In this document: positions 19,029 through 27,669 of the stretch, piece by piece
How positions within the stretch are numbered: the first letter of the stretch is position 1
Layout: each line of letters begins with the position of its first letter
Source of the DNA: ZC4RG30 sp965652645
Lineage (GTDB): Bacteria > Pseudomonadota > Gammaproteobacteria > Steroidobacterales > Steroidobacteraceae
DNA: 64,000 nucleotides
Direction: 5' to 3'
Assembly (NCBI GenBank): GCA_965652645.1
Contig: CBFGXE010000005.1
Location: 1 to 64,000 of the forward strand
Position numbers and translations under genes: made by a program
The notes under the pieces: generated by a model
Databases searched by the model: none
What the model was told of the DNA's origin: nothing
The model's input: only the letters and a program-made list of their open reading frames with translations

Positions 19029-19993
19029 ACGCCCCGTGGCGACCGGGTGCCAGCGTGGACACGCTGCGCCGCCGCGCCGCGCTGCTGGAATCCGCCCGCG
19101 CCTTCTTCCGCGAGCGCGGCGTGCTGGAAGTGGAAACTCCGGTGGTGCTCCGCCACACGGTGACCGACGTGCAGATCCAGTCGCTGCGCCTGGATGCGAC
19201 CTGCGGTGCGCGCTGGCTGCAGACCTCCCCCGAATACCCGATGAAGCGCCTGCTGGCGGCCGGCAGCGGCGACATCTTCCAGGTCTGCCACGTGTTCCGT
19301 GCCGGCGAGCACAGCCGGTTGCACAACCCGGAATTCACGATGATCGAGTGGTACCGGCTGGGCATGGGCCTGCGGCAGCTGATGGATGAGACCGCTGCGC
19401 TGGCCGCGCGCCTCCTGGAAACCGGCGGCCATCCCGCGGGCCCGGTCGAGCATGTCGCTTACGCGGAGGCCTTCGGGCGGGTGCTGGGATGCGATCCCCT
19501 CACCGCCCCGCAGGAGCAACTCGCGGCGCTGGCCATCCGGCACGGGCTGGCCGACTCAAGCCTCGCCACTGCCACGCGCGATGAGCTGCTGGAATTCCTG
19601 GTGGCCACGCAGGTGGGCCCCTCGCTGGGTCGCGGACAGCTCACCTGCCTGCACCACTTCCCTGCCTCGCAGGCTGCGCTGGCGCAGCTGGATGCCGGCG
19701 ATCCGCGCACGGCGTTGCGCTTCGAGCTGTATGCCGGAGGCGTGGAACTGGCGAATGGCTACGTGGAACTGGCCAGCGGCAGCGAGCAGCGCCAGCGTTT
19801 CATCGCGGACCAGGCCGAGCGCCGCCGCCGCGGCCTCGTCGAGCCGGCACTGGATGAGCAGCTGATCGCGGCGCTGGACTCCGGCCTGCCACCCTGCGCG
19901 GGCGTCGCCCTGGGATTCGATCGCACGGCGATGCTGGCCCTGGGGGCCGGCAGCATCGCCGAGGTGATGGCCTTTTCCTGGGACCGGGCCTGA
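19025..19993 (+). CDS. epmA: EF-P lysine--lysylation ligase EpmA
   Basis: EpmA (PoxA/GenX/YjeA) is a LysRS paralogue that attaches (R)-beta-lysine to Lys34 of elongation factor P. The 322 residues form a class II catalytic core without the anticodon-binding domain. Motifs include LQTSPEYPMKRLL (motif 2 region), FRAGEHSRLHNPEFTMIEWY, and the motif 3 LGFDRTAML near the end. E. coli EpmA has 325 residues. The GTG start overlaps the psd stop (GTGA). EpmB and EF-P themselves are encoded 0.7-2.4 kb downstream. Confidence 0.95.
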   Translation: MNAPWRPGASVDTLRRRAALLESARAFFRERGVLEVETPVVLRHTVTDVQIQSLRLDATCGARWLQTSPEYPMKRLLAAGSGDIFQVCHVFRAGEHSRLHNPEFTMIEWYRLGMGLRQLMDETAALAARLLETGGHPAGPVEHVAYAEAFGRVLGCDPLTAPQEQLAALAIRHGLADSSLATATRDELLEFLVATQVGPSLGRGQLTCLHHFPASQAALAQLDAGDPRTALRFELYAGGVELANGYVELASGSEQRQRFIADQAERRRRGLVEPALDEQLIAALDSGLPPCAGVALGFDRTAMLALGAGSIAEVMAFSWDRA

Positions 19994-19999
19994 CAGGTC

Positions 20000-20019
20000 G
20001 GGCAGCGGCAATGCTGCCC
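20000..20019. terminator. Hairpin between convergent epmA and DUF937 genes
   Basis: GGGCAGC at 20000-20006 pairs perfectly with GCTGCCC at 20013-20019 around a six-base loop, just after the epmA stop. No clear T-run follows on either strand, so it may act as a bidirectional but weak or Rho-assisted terminator. Confidence 0.45.
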
Positions 20020-20029
20020 CGGGTACCGG

Positions 20030-20596
20030 CTATTTCCGCAGCTTTCCCGCCATGCCGAGGATGTCGTCCAGCGGATTGCCGTTGCCGTTCGTGTCGAGCA
20101 AGGCGCCCAGTCCACCGCCGGACTGGCGTGCATTGCCGCCACCGAGCAACCCGCCCAGCAGGCCGCCGAGTCCGCCACCACCGCTCCGCGCTCCGCCGCC
20201 CTGCTTCGCCAGGTAGCCGGCAGCCATCATCGCCAGCACCGGCAGCATCTTCTTCAGCAGCGCGGGATCCAGGCCGCTTTTCTCCGCGGCGCTGGCCGCC
20301 ACCGTACGGCTGACGTCCTTGCTGCCGAAGATCTGGCCCAGCACGTCGTTGCCCAGTCCCACGTTGGTGGGCTGCGGGGAAAGCACGTTGTCGAGCAACC
20401 CGCCCCCGCCCAGCTGGCCCAGCAGGTCTCCCAGCCCGCCGCCCCCGGCAGATGACTGCGCCTGTTTCTTGAAACCACCGAGGATGGCCGGCAGCAGGGC
20501 CGCCGCGCCCGATTCGGCCTGCTGCGGGCTGACGCCCAGCTCCCGCGCCACCGACTGCAGGCCGCCCATCTGGCTGATCAGGTCCGTGATCTGCAT
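20030..20596 (-). CDS. DUF937 (YidB-like) family protein
   Basis: A 188-residue protein of the DUF937/YidB family. The N-terminal half has the family pattern: ITDLISQMGGLQSVARELGV, then AAALLPAILGGFKKQAQ. The C-terminal half is a hydrophobic helix (LLKKMLPVLAMMAAGYLAKQ) followed by Gly-rich low-complexity repeats ending in a DxNxNGxPLDDILGMAGK segment with a calcium-loop look. No signal peptide is evident. Function is unknown across the family. The start at 20596 follows a clear SD (GGGGAGG). It lies downstream of efp on the same strand with an 85-bp gap containing a hairpin, so it is probably transcribed separately. Confidence 0.85.
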   Translation of the reverse strand: MQITDLISQMGGLQSVARELGVSPQQAESGAAALLPAILGGFKKQAQSSAGGGGLGDLLGQLGGGGLLDNVLSPQPTNVGLGNDVLGQIFGSKDVSRTVAASAAEKSGLDPALLKKMLPVLAMMAAGYLAKQGGGARSGGGGLGGLLGGLLGGGNARQSGGGLGALLDTNGNGNPLDDILGMAGKLRK

Positions 20597-20652
20597 GACA
20601 CACCTCCCCTGGATCAGCCGATTCTGGGGCAGCCGGGGCTGCACTCCAACTG

Positions 20653-20670
20653 CTGCCGCGCCAGCGGCAG
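20653..20670 (-). terminator. Hairpin after efp
   Basis: CTGCCGC at 20653-20659 pairs perfectly with GCGGCAG at 20664-20670 around a four-base loop, 12 bases beyond the efp stop. It lacks a following T-run, so it is a candidate rather than a textbook terminator. Confidence 0.4.
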
Positions 20671-20681
20671 CGCGGCGCCGG

Positions 20682-21248
20682 CTACCTGGCGCGCGAGATG
20701 TACTCGCCGGTGCGGGTATCGATCTTCAGCACCTCGCCCTCGTTGATGAACAGCGGCACGCGCACCACCGCGCCGGTCTCCAGCTTGGCGGGCTTCTGGC
20801 CGCCCGTGGCCGTGTCACCGCGCACGCCCGGGTCCGTCTCCACCACCTTCAGCTCGATGTGTGCCGGCGGCGTGACCACCAGCGGCTGGCCGTTCCACAG
20901 CGTGACGATGCAGGTAATGCCGTCCTTCAGCCACTTGGCGTTGTCGCCCACCGCGGCGGCGCCCGCGGTGTATTGCTCGAAGCTGTCGGGCACCATGAAA
21001 TGCCAGAAATCACCATCGGAGTAGAGGTACTGCATGTCGGTGTCGACCACGTCGGCCGCCTCGACCGAATCACCGCTCTTCCAGGTCTTCTCGATGGTGC
21101 GGCCGGTCTTCAGGTTGCGCACGCGCACGCGGTTGAAAGCCTGGCCCTTGCCCGGCTTGACCATCTCGTTCTCGACAATGGCATAGGGTTCGCCGTCGAT
21201 CAGGATCTTCAGCCCGGACTTGAATTCATTGGTGCTATAGCTGGCCAT
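20682..21248 (-). CDS. efp: Elongation factor P
   Basis: EF-P relieves ribosome stalling at polyproline. The 188-residue length is identical to E. coli EF-P, with the three beta-barrel domains intact. The modified position is Lys34 in VKPGKGQAF, the lysine type that EpmA and EpmB beta-lysylate, rather than the Arg32 type that EarP rhamnosylates. This agrees with epmA and epmB being neighbours. The ATG is preceded by AGAGAGAG. It is divergent from epmB with a short gap, so their promoters overlap. Confidence 0.98.
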   Translation of the reverse strand: MASYSTNEFKSGLKILIDGEPYAIVENEMVKPGKGQAFNRVRVRNLKTGRTIEKTWKSGDSVEAADVVDTDMQYLYSDGDFWHFMVPDSFEQYTAGAAAVGDNAKWLKDGITCIVTLWNGQPLVVTPPAHIELKVVETDPGVRGDTATGGQKPAKLETGAVVRVPLFINEGEVLKIDTRTGEYISRAR

Positions 21249-21293
21249 GACTCTCTCTGGTTAAATGCGCACCGCATGAATAGCGGGCGGCGA

Positions 21294-22382
21294 ATGATAG
21301 CGGCAGACGCGGACGCCCGCCAAACCGGGGCCCCGGCCACCATGCATGAAGCGGCCGCCGTGCCGGCCTGGCAGCAGCAGCTCGCCGCCGCCGTGCGGGA
21401 CCCGCTGGAGCTGCTCGCCCTGGTGGGCCTCGCGCCCGCGGACCTGGGTCCCGGGGTCACGGCCGAGGGGCTGGCGGCGGCCGCCCGCTCTTTCCCGCTG
21501 CGCGTGCCGCGCGGTTTCATCGCCCGCATGCGCCACGGTGATCCGCATGATCCCCTGTTGCGCCAGGTGCTCACGCTGCCGGAGGAACTGGCGGTGGCAG
21601 AGGGCTACTCCACCGATCCCCTGCAGGAGACGGTCGCGCGCGACGCGCCGGGCCTGCTGCAGAAATACGCCGGCCGCGCCCTGATGGTGACCACCGGCGC
21701 CTGCGCCGTGCATTGCCGCTACTGCTTCCGCCGCCACTATGACTATGGGGCGGACCAGGAGGAAGGCCAGCCGCGCTGGAGTCCGGCCCTGGAGCACCTG
21801 GCCGCCGACCCGACCACGGGCGAGGTCATCCTATCGGGAGGCGATCCGCTGTCGCTGGGCAACGCACGGCTGGGCCAGCTGCTCTCCAGGCTCGCCTCCC
21901 TGCCCCACCTGCGCCGGCTGCGCCTGCACACGCGCACCCCGGTGGTGCTGCCGGAGCGCGTGGATGCGGGGCTGCTGGCGCTGCTGGCGCCATGGCGCGA
22001 GCGGCTGGTGGTCGTCGTGCACGCCAACCATGGCGCGGAGATCGATGCGACGGTGGCCGGGGCATTGCGCGCGCTGGGAGCACAGTGCTCTGCGTTGCTG
22101 AACCAGTCGGTGCTGCTGGCCGGCGTGAACGACGATGTCGCCGTGCTTGCGGAACTCTCCGAGCGCCTGTTCACGGCGGGTGTACTGCCTTATTACCTGC
22201 ACCAGCTCGATCGCGTGCAGGGTGCGGCGCATTTCGCGGTGGACGATGCCACGGCGCTGCGCCTGCACGCCGCGCTCATCGCGCGCCTGCCCGGCTACCT
22301 GGTGCCGCGCCTGGTGCGCGAGCTGGCGGGCGAACCCGGCAAGACGCCACTGGCCGCTCTTGCGGCGGCGCAGCGCAATTAG
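21294..22382 (+). CDS. epmB: EF-P beta-lysine aminomutase EpmB
   Basis: EpmB (YjeK) is a radical-SAM, PLP-dependent lysine 2,3-aminomutase that makes the (R)-beta-lysine EpmA ligates to EF-P. The iron-sulfur cluster motif is CAVHCRYCFRRHY (Cx3Cx2C) with the following SGGDPLSL loop. LLNQSVLLAGVND and PYYLHQLDRVQGAAHF are also diagnostic. The start is uncertain: ATG codons at 21276, 21294 and 21342 are in frame, none with a strong SD. The 21342 start gives 346 residues, nearest to the 342 of E. coli, while 21294 gives 362. Divergent from efp. Confidence 0.95.
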   Translation: MIAADADARQTGAPATMHEAAAVPAWQQQLAAAVRDPLELLALVGLAPADLGPGVTAEGLAAAARSFPLRVPRGFIARMRHGDPHDPLLRQVLTLPEELAVAEGYSTDPLQETVARDAPGLLQKYAGRALMVTTGACAVHCRYCFRRHYDYGADQEEGQPRWSPALEHLAADPTTGEVILSGGDPLSLGNARLGQLLSRLASLPHLRRLRLHTRTPVVLPERVDAGLLALLAPWRERLVVVVHANHGAEIDATVAGALRALGAQCSALLNQSVLLAGVNDDVAVLAELSERLFTAGVLPYYLHQLDRVQGAAHFAVDDATALRLHAALIARLPGYLVPRLVRELAGEPGKTPLAALAAAQRN

Positions 22383-22404
22383 GCGACACCGGAATTGCTG
22401 ACTG

Positions 22405-22430
22405 TGCCGGGGTTCACATAAGCCCCGGCA
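22405..22430. terminator. Perfect 8-bp hairpin between epmB and the EAL gene
   Basis: TGCCGGGG at 22405-22412 pairs exactly with CCCCGGCA at 22423-22430 around a ten-base loop, 23 bases after the epmB stop. No T-run follows. A TATTAT hexamer at 22444-22449 downstream could be the -10 box for the next gene, so the hairpin may insulate the two units. Confidence 0.5.
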
Positions 22431-22473
22431 CGCCGCACGGCACTATTATCGGGCCAGCCGCCGAGGAAGTGCC

Positions 22474-24177
22474 TTGTCTGATTCCGCCGCCGTTCCCCTC
22501 ATCGTCGTCAGCAGTGCCCGGGACCCGGTAGAAGCGGTCAATGTGCTGCTGCGCCGGCAGGGCATTGCGGCGCATTGCAGCTGGATTGCCACCCTCAACG
22601 ACCTGCCGGATGCGCTGGAGCAGTCCGGCGCGCAGATGGTGCTGTGCGTACCGAACGAAACCCTGGGCGTGGCGGCGGTGGCCGAGGCGCGCGGCAATGC
22701 CTGCGTTCCGGTGCTGGCCATCCGCACCGGCATCACCGAGGCGCAGCTTGAGGCGGACCTCGCCGCCGGCGCGCGCGACACCATCAACCTGGAGCATCCG
22801 CAGCGGGCCTACCGGGTGATTGCCCGCGAGCTGGACACCTGGCGCCTGCAGTGCGCCTTCGATGAGATGCAGGATGCAGTGAAGGAGTCGCGCAAGCAGC
22901 TGGACTCCGTGCTCACGCGCTCCAATGACGCCATCATCGACGTGCAGGAAGGCATTCTGGTGGAAGCCAATGCCGCCTGGCTGGAACTCACCGGCGTGGC
23001 CGGCGCCGATGCCGTGGTCGGCCAGCCGGTGATGGACGTGTTCGACAAGGACAGCCACGTCGCGCTGAAGGGCGCGCTCACCGCATGCCTGAAGGGCCAG
23101 TGGAAGGACCATGCCCTGCAGGCGAGCGCGCGCACCGGCAGCGGCGGCACGGTAGCGGTGGAACTGCTGCTGACGCTGGGCGAGCGCGATGGCGAGCCCT
23201 GCGTGCGCATCATGGTTCCCATCCGCAAGGTTGCCGGCGCGCAGGCGGCGCCCCCGCCGGCGGTACCCACCGCCGCGCCAGCACCACAGGCCACCGCGCC
23301 CGCCGCGGCAACGCCGGCGCCACCACCGCCCGTCGCCGCGCCTGCCGTAAGCGCACCGGCCCCCGGCACCACCCCGCCTGTGGTGGCAACGCTCGAATCC
23401 AGCGTCACGCCCGCGCAACTGGACGACCGGACGCGCGAATACGATTCCGTGTGGGTGAAGCACATCCAGGCCGCGCTGCTGGAGAACCGCTTCCGCCTCG
23501 TGCAGCAGCCCATCACCAACCTGGGCGGCGGCGTGCCCATGTTCGACCTGCTGGTCCGCATGCTGGATCGCAGCCGGCGGGAAATCCTGCCCAACGAATT
23601 CCTGCCCGCGGCCGAGCGCAACGGACTGATGGCGCCGATCGACCGCTGGGTGATCAGCGCGGCCGCGCGCTTCGCGGCGGAGTCGAAGGCCGGCTGCCTG
23701 TTCGTGCGCCTGTCGCGCCAGAGCGCCATCGACGACGAGCTGCCCCGCTGGCTTTCAGCGCAGCTCAACGCCGTGCAGCTCGACCCGAAGCAGCTCTGCC
23801 TCACTGTCACCGAGGCCGTGGCCACCGAACACCGCGCGCGCGTGCGCAAGCAGGCGCAGGTGATCAAGGCCATGGGCGCCCGCTTCGCGCTGGAGCGCTT
23901 CGGCATCGGACCCGATCCGCTGTCGCTGCTGGGCGCGATGCCCATGGACTTCGTGAAGATCGACGGCGGGCTGATCCAGGGCGTGAAGAACGACACCCTG
24001 GTGCAGTCGAAGGTCGAGGCGCTGGTGGAGGCTGCGCGCGAGCGCGGCATCGAGACCATCGCCGCCAACGTCGAGGATGCCAACACCATGGCGGTGCTCT
24101 GGCAGCTGGGCGTGCAGCACCTGGAGGGATTCCTCATCCAGGCGCCCGAGGAGATCGTGATGGCCGAGCGGGCCTGA
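22474..24177 (+). CDS. REC-like/PAS/degenerate EAL protein (FimX-like)
   Basis: A 567-residue cytoplasmic protein with four parts: a receiver-like domain (1-125, no clear phospho-Asp loop), a PAS domain (about 140-255, LTRSNDAIIDVQEGILVEAN), a Pro/Ala linker (256-315), and an EAL-type domain (320-567). The EAL catalytic signature is replaced by MFDLLVRML, and the metal-binding DDFG loop by ERFGIG, so c-di-GMP hydrolysis is unlikely. The LPNEFLPAAERNGLM segment is FimX-like. FimX binds c-di-GMP through such a domain and controls type IV pili; this protein lacks its GGDEF domain. The start is TTG, with GAGGAAG four bases upstream. Confidence 0.85.
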   Translation: MSDSAAVPLIVVSSARDPVEAVNVLLRRQGIAAHCSWIATLNDLPDALEQSGAQMVLCVPNETLGVAAVAEARGNACVPVLAIRTGITEAQLEADLAAGARDTINLEHPQRAYRVIARELDTWRLQCAFDEMQDAVKESRKQLDSVLTRSNDAIIDVQEGILVEANAAWLELTGVAGADAVVGQPVMDVFDKDSHVALKGALTACLKGQWKDHALQASARTGSGGTVAVELLLTLGERDGEPCVRIMVPIRKVAGAQAAPPPAVPTAAPAPQATAPAAATPAPPPPVAAPAVSAPAPGTTPPVVATLESSVTPAQLDDRTREYDSVWVKHIQAALLENRFRLVQQPITNLGGGVPMFDLLVRMLDRSRREILPNEFLPAAERNGLMAPIDRWVISAAARFAAESKAGCLFVRLSRQSAIDDELPRWLSAQLNAVQLDPKQLCLTVTEAVATEHRARVRKQAQVIKAMGARFALERFGIGPDPLSLLGAMPMDFVKIDGGLIQGVKNDTLVQSKVEALVEAARERGIETIAANVEDANTMAVLWQLGVQHLEGFLIQAPEEIVMAERA

Positions 24178-24209
24178 CCGGCGGCGCACCGGCCACCAGC
24201 CCGCCCTGC

Positions 24210-26462
24210 TCAGTCGCCGGCGACCTCCAGCCGGTCCACCTTGCGGTAGTTGCGCGACAGCACCGCGCCGCGCTGCGCGCGTTCGCCGCGGTGGTTGTCC
24301 AGGTCCTTCCACGACAGCGTCATGCTGCGATCGCCGCACCACACGACCAGCTTCTGGCCGGGGTTCAGCGTGGCCAGGGCCACCAGCTTCTCCGGCTCGG
24401 CACCCTTGCCGGTGGGCGCGCCGAAGATGCGATTGCCCTTGCCGCGCGCCATCTCCGGCAGTTCCGTCGCCGGGAAGACCAGCAACCGGCCTTCGCCGAA
24501 CACGGCCGCGATCACTGCCTCGGGCCCCGCGAGCGGCACCGGGCACAGCACCTTCGCGCCAGCCGCCAGGTTGAGCACCGACTTGCCGGCGCGCACGCGC
24601 GAATGCAGGTCTTCCAGCTTCGCGATGAAACCGAAGCCCGCGTCGCTGGCCAGCAGCCACTTGTCCTGCGGGTCGCCGATGGCCACGCCGGCGAACTTTG
24701 CCCCGTCAGGCGGATCGAGCCTGCCGGAAAGCGGCTCGCCCTGTCCGCGCGCCGAGGGCAGCGTGTGCGCCGGCAGGCTGTAGGCCCGGCCTGTGCTGTC
24801 CACGAACACCGCCAGCTGCGTGCTGCGGCCGCGCGCCGCGGCGAGGAAACCATCGCCGGTCTTGTATGACAGCGCGCGCGGATCGATGTCGTGGCCCTTG
24901 GCGGCGCGCACGAATCCGCCGGTGGACAGCACCACGGTCACCGGCTCGTTGGCTACCAGGTCGGTCTCTTCCATGGCCTGCGCGGCCTCGCGCTCCACCA
25001 GCTTCGAGCGGCGCGCATCGCCGTATTCCTCCGCGTCGGCGGCGAGCTCCTCGCGCACCAGCTTGTGCAGCCTGGCCTTGCTCTTCAGCAGCGCGTCCAG
25101 GTTGTCGCGCTCGTCGGTGAGTTCCTTCTGCTCCTCGCGGATCTTCATTTCCTCGAGCCTGGCCAGGTGGCGCAGCCTGGTCTCGAGGATCATCTCCGCC
25201 TGCTCCTCGCTGAGCTTGAAACGCGCCATCAGCTTCGGCTTCGGCTCATCTTCCCTGCGGATGATGCGGATCACCTCATCGAGGTTCAGGAAGACGATCA
25301 GCAGGCCTTCCAGCAGGTGCAGTCGGCGGTTGACCTTCTCCAGTCGATGCGTGAGGCGCCGCTTCACCGTGCCGATGCGGAATTCCAGCCACCGCGACAG
25401 CAGCGCCTTCAGGCCCATCACCTTCGGACGGCCGTCCAGGTCGATGACATTGAGGTTGACGCGATAGCTGCGCTCAAGGTCCGTGGTGGCGAACAGGTGC
25501 GTCATCAGCTGCTCGCGGTCCACGCGGTTCGAACGCGGCACGATCACGATGCGCACCGGGTTCTCGTGGTCGGACTCGTCGCGGATGTCCTCGACCATCG
25601 GCAACTTCTTGTCGCGCACCTGCTGGGCGATCTGCTCCTGCAGCTTGCTGCCGGAGACCTGCCAGGGCAGCGTGGTGATGATCACGTTGCCGCTTTCCTC
25701 TTCCACCTCCCACGTGGCGCGGGCGCGGAAGGAGCCGTTGCCCTTCTCGTAGAACTCCAGCAGCTCGGCGCGCGGCGAGACGATCTCGGCACCGGTGGGC
25801 AGGTCCGGACCCTTCACGTGCTTCATCAGCGCCCCGGTCGTGGCGTCCGGCTCGTCCAGCAGGTGGATGCAGGCGGAGGCCACCTCGCGCAGGTTGTGCG
25901 GCGGCACGTCGGTGGCCATGCCCACGGCGATGCCCGAGGCCCCGTTGAGCAGCAGGTTGGGCAGGCGCGCCGGCAGGATCAGCGGCTCCTCCAGCGTGCC
26001 GTCGAAGTTCGGCCCGAAGTCCACGGTGCCGGCGTTGATCTCCCCCAGCAGCACCTCCGCGTAACGCGTGAGGCGGGATTCGGTGTAACGCATCGCCGCG
26101 AAGGACTTCGGGTCGTCCGTGGACCCCCAGTTGCCCTGCCCGTCGATGATGGGATAGCGGTAGCTGAAGGGCTGCGCCATGTGCACCATGGCCTCGTAGC
26201 ACGCCGAGTCGCCATGCGGGTGGAACTTGCCGATCACGTCGCCCACTGTGCGCGCGGACTTCTTGTGCTTGGAGTTCGCCGACAGGCTCAGCTCGCTCAT
26301 CGAGTAGATGATGCGGCGCTGCACGGGCTTCAGGCCGTCGCCCAGCACGGGCAGCGCGCGGTCGAGGATGACGTACATCGAATAGTCGAGGTACGCCTTT
26401 TCCGTGAAGGCGCGCAGCGGCTGGCGCTCCACGCCTTCGAAATTCAGTTCCTGGTGTTTCAT
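24210..26462 (-). CDS. parC: DNA topoisomerase IV subunit A
   Basis: ParC is the DNA breakage-rejoining subunit of topoisomerase IV, which decatenates daughter chromosomes. The 750 residues compare with 752 in E. coli. The catalytic Tyr lies in AAMRYTESRLTRYAE, and the quinolone-determining region reads HPHGDSACYEAM. The Ser and Glu at the positions equivalent to E. coli 80 and 84 are therefore the susceptible residues. The beta-pinwheel C-terminal domain follows. The ATG at 26462 gives the family N-terminus. Its partner parE is 9 kb away and not co-transcribed. Confidence 0.96.
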   Translation of the reverse strand: MKHQELNFEGVERQPLRAFTEKAYLDYSMYVILDRALPVLGDGLKPVQRRIIYSMSELSLSANSKHKKSARTVGDVIGKFHPHGDSACYEAMVHMAQPFSYRYPIIDGQGNWGSTDDPKSFAAMRYTESRLTRYAEVLLGEINAGTVDFGPNFDGTLEEPLILPARLPNLLLNGASGIAVGMATDVPPHNLREVASACIHLLDEPDATTGALMKHVKGPDLPTGAEIVSPRAELLEFYEKGNGSFRARATWEVEEESGNVIITTLPWQVSGSKLQEQIAQQVRDKKLPMVEDIRDESDHENPVRIVIVPRSNRVDREQLMTHLFATTDLERSYRVNLNVIDLDGRPKVMGLKALLSRWLEFRIGTVKRRLTHRLEKVNRRLHLLEGLLIVFLNLDEVIRIIRREDEPKPKLMARFKLSEEQAEMILETRLRHLARLEEMKIREEQKELTDERDNLDALLKSKARLHKLVREELAADAEEYGDARRSKLVEREAAQAMEETDLVANEPVTVVLSTGGFVRAAKGHDIDPRALSYKTGDGFLAAARGRSTQLAVFVDSTGRAYSLPAHTLPSARGQGEPLSGRLDPPDGAKFAGVAIGDPQDKWLLASDAGFGFIAKLEDLHSRVRAGKSVLNLAAGAKVLCPVPLAGPEAVIAAVFGEGRLLVFPATELPEMARGKGNRIFGAPTGKGAEPEKLVALATLNPGQKLVVWCGDRSMTLSWKDLDNHRGERAQRGAVLSRNYRKVDRLEVAGD

Positions 26463-26538
26463 CGGATCGCCGGGAGAGGCCGCCTGCATTGCGGCGGCGG
26501 CAGGCTACTGCCCGGGCACCGGCGCAGTCAATGCGGCC

Positions 26539-27669
26539 TCACGCAGGCGCGAATGTCCAGAAGTCCGCAGCCTCGCGCTGCCAGGCGAGCCCGGGCAGTC
26601 CGGCATCGCGCCCGATGCGCTCCAGGTAGCCGATCACCGCCTCGGCGCGCTCGTCGTCCACGCACACCGGCCGCCCCGGGGGTTCCACGTACACCGGACG
26701 GATGCCGCAGCCGAGGCTGCCATCGGCACTCCAGCGCACCACGGCCAGCACCGCATGCACGGCCTCGGGATGGAATGGGGCCAGCTCGTATCGCGGGTCC
26801 GGCTCGAAGCCGAACAACTCGCGCCGCCGGCGCGCCCACGCCGCGCGCGCGGGGTGGTCCTGCGCGGGACTGAGGGCGCGCGTCACCACGCAGCCATTGC
26901 CCAGCCCGTGGAACACCGGCTTGCCGGACACGAACTCGATGCCGCGCAGGATGTGGGCATGGTGGCTGACCACCAGGTCGGCACCGGCCGCGATCGCGGC
27001 CGCGGCCAGCGGCCGCTCATAGGGCGCCAGCCGCGCCGGCGTGTGCACGATGCCCTTGTGGAGCGCCACCACCACCAGCGCCGCACGAGTGCGCGCGGCG
27101 GCGATGTCGGCGGCCAGTATCTCGTGGGCCTCCGGCGCCACCTCGCGCAGGTCGGCGGCGGGTGCCACCGGCGAACCATCGGCGGTGCGCAGCGGCAGGA
27201 AGCTGCAGCCGGCCCGCGTGGTGCTGGCCCACGCGGCTTCCGGACCCACGCAGTTGTAGCTCAGCAGCGCGAGGCGCCGCCCGCGAAAGCTCAGCAGCGC
27301 CGGCTGGCGGGCCTGCGCCAGCGAACCGCCGGCGCCGCAGTGGCCGATGCCAAGCGTGCGCAGGCGCTCCACCGTGTCGGCAATGCCATCCACACCGCAA
27401 TCGGCGATGTGGTTGCCGGCCAGCGTCACGGCGTGGAAGCCGGCCCGCTTCAGCGCATCCAGGTTCTCCGGCGGCGCGCCAGGCGCCGGCACGTCGCCGC
27501 GCAGCTCCAGGCCGCGCCGCGTGTGCGGCACTTCCAGGTGGCCGATGGCCAGGTCCGCCTCGCCCAGCGCCGGCGCGATGCCTGACAGCCAGTGGTCAGG
27601 CTGCTCCACATCGAGCACCAGGTCGCCCGTGAAGAGCAGCGTGACGTCATCGCCCTCCGGGCTGTTCAC
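26539..27669 (-). CDS. CapA/PgsA-family metallophosphatase-like protein
   Basis: A 376-residue protein of the PGA_cap (CapA) family, which has a calcineurin-like fold and was named from poly-gamma-glutamate capsule synthesis. Motifs are LLFTGDLVLD at the N-terminus, DLAIGHLEVPHT, VTLAGNHIADCG (the GNH metal motif), and VVSHHAHILRGIE with the HxH pair. The residue after GDL and the lack of a signal peptide suggest a cytoplasmic enzyme. No other pgs/cap genes are present, so capsule synthesis should not be inferred. The start is GTG, overlapping the stop of the upstream hydrolase (GTGA). Confidence 0.82.
   Translation of the reverse strand: MNSPEGDDVTLLFTGDLVLDVEQPDHWLSGIAPALGEADLAIGHLEVPHTRRGLELRGDVPAPGAPPENLDALKRAGFHAVTLAGNHIADCGVDGIADTVERLRTLGIGHCGAGGSLAQARQPALLSFRGRRLALLSYNCVGPEAAWASTTRAGCSFLPLRTADGSPVAPAADLREVAPEAHEILAADIAAARTRAALVVVALHKGIVHTPARLAPYERPLAAAAIAAGADLVVSHHAHILRGIEFVSGKPVFHGLGNGCVVTRALSPAQDHPARAAWARRRRELFGFEPDPRYELAPFHPEAVHAVLAVVRWSADGSLGCGIRPVYVEPPGRPVCVDDERAEAVIGYLERIGRDAGLPGLAWQREAADFWTFAPA

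Noticed and set aside
25500..25560. tRNA-like TTCGA box
   Set aside because: GGTTCGAACGC lies in the parC coding sequence in frame, with no acceptor or anticodon stems around it. A similar string near 48345 is in glyA.
26539..27669. Evidence of a poly-gamma-glutamate capsule system
   Set aside because: Only the CapA-like fold is present; there is no capB or capC ligase and no signal peptide.
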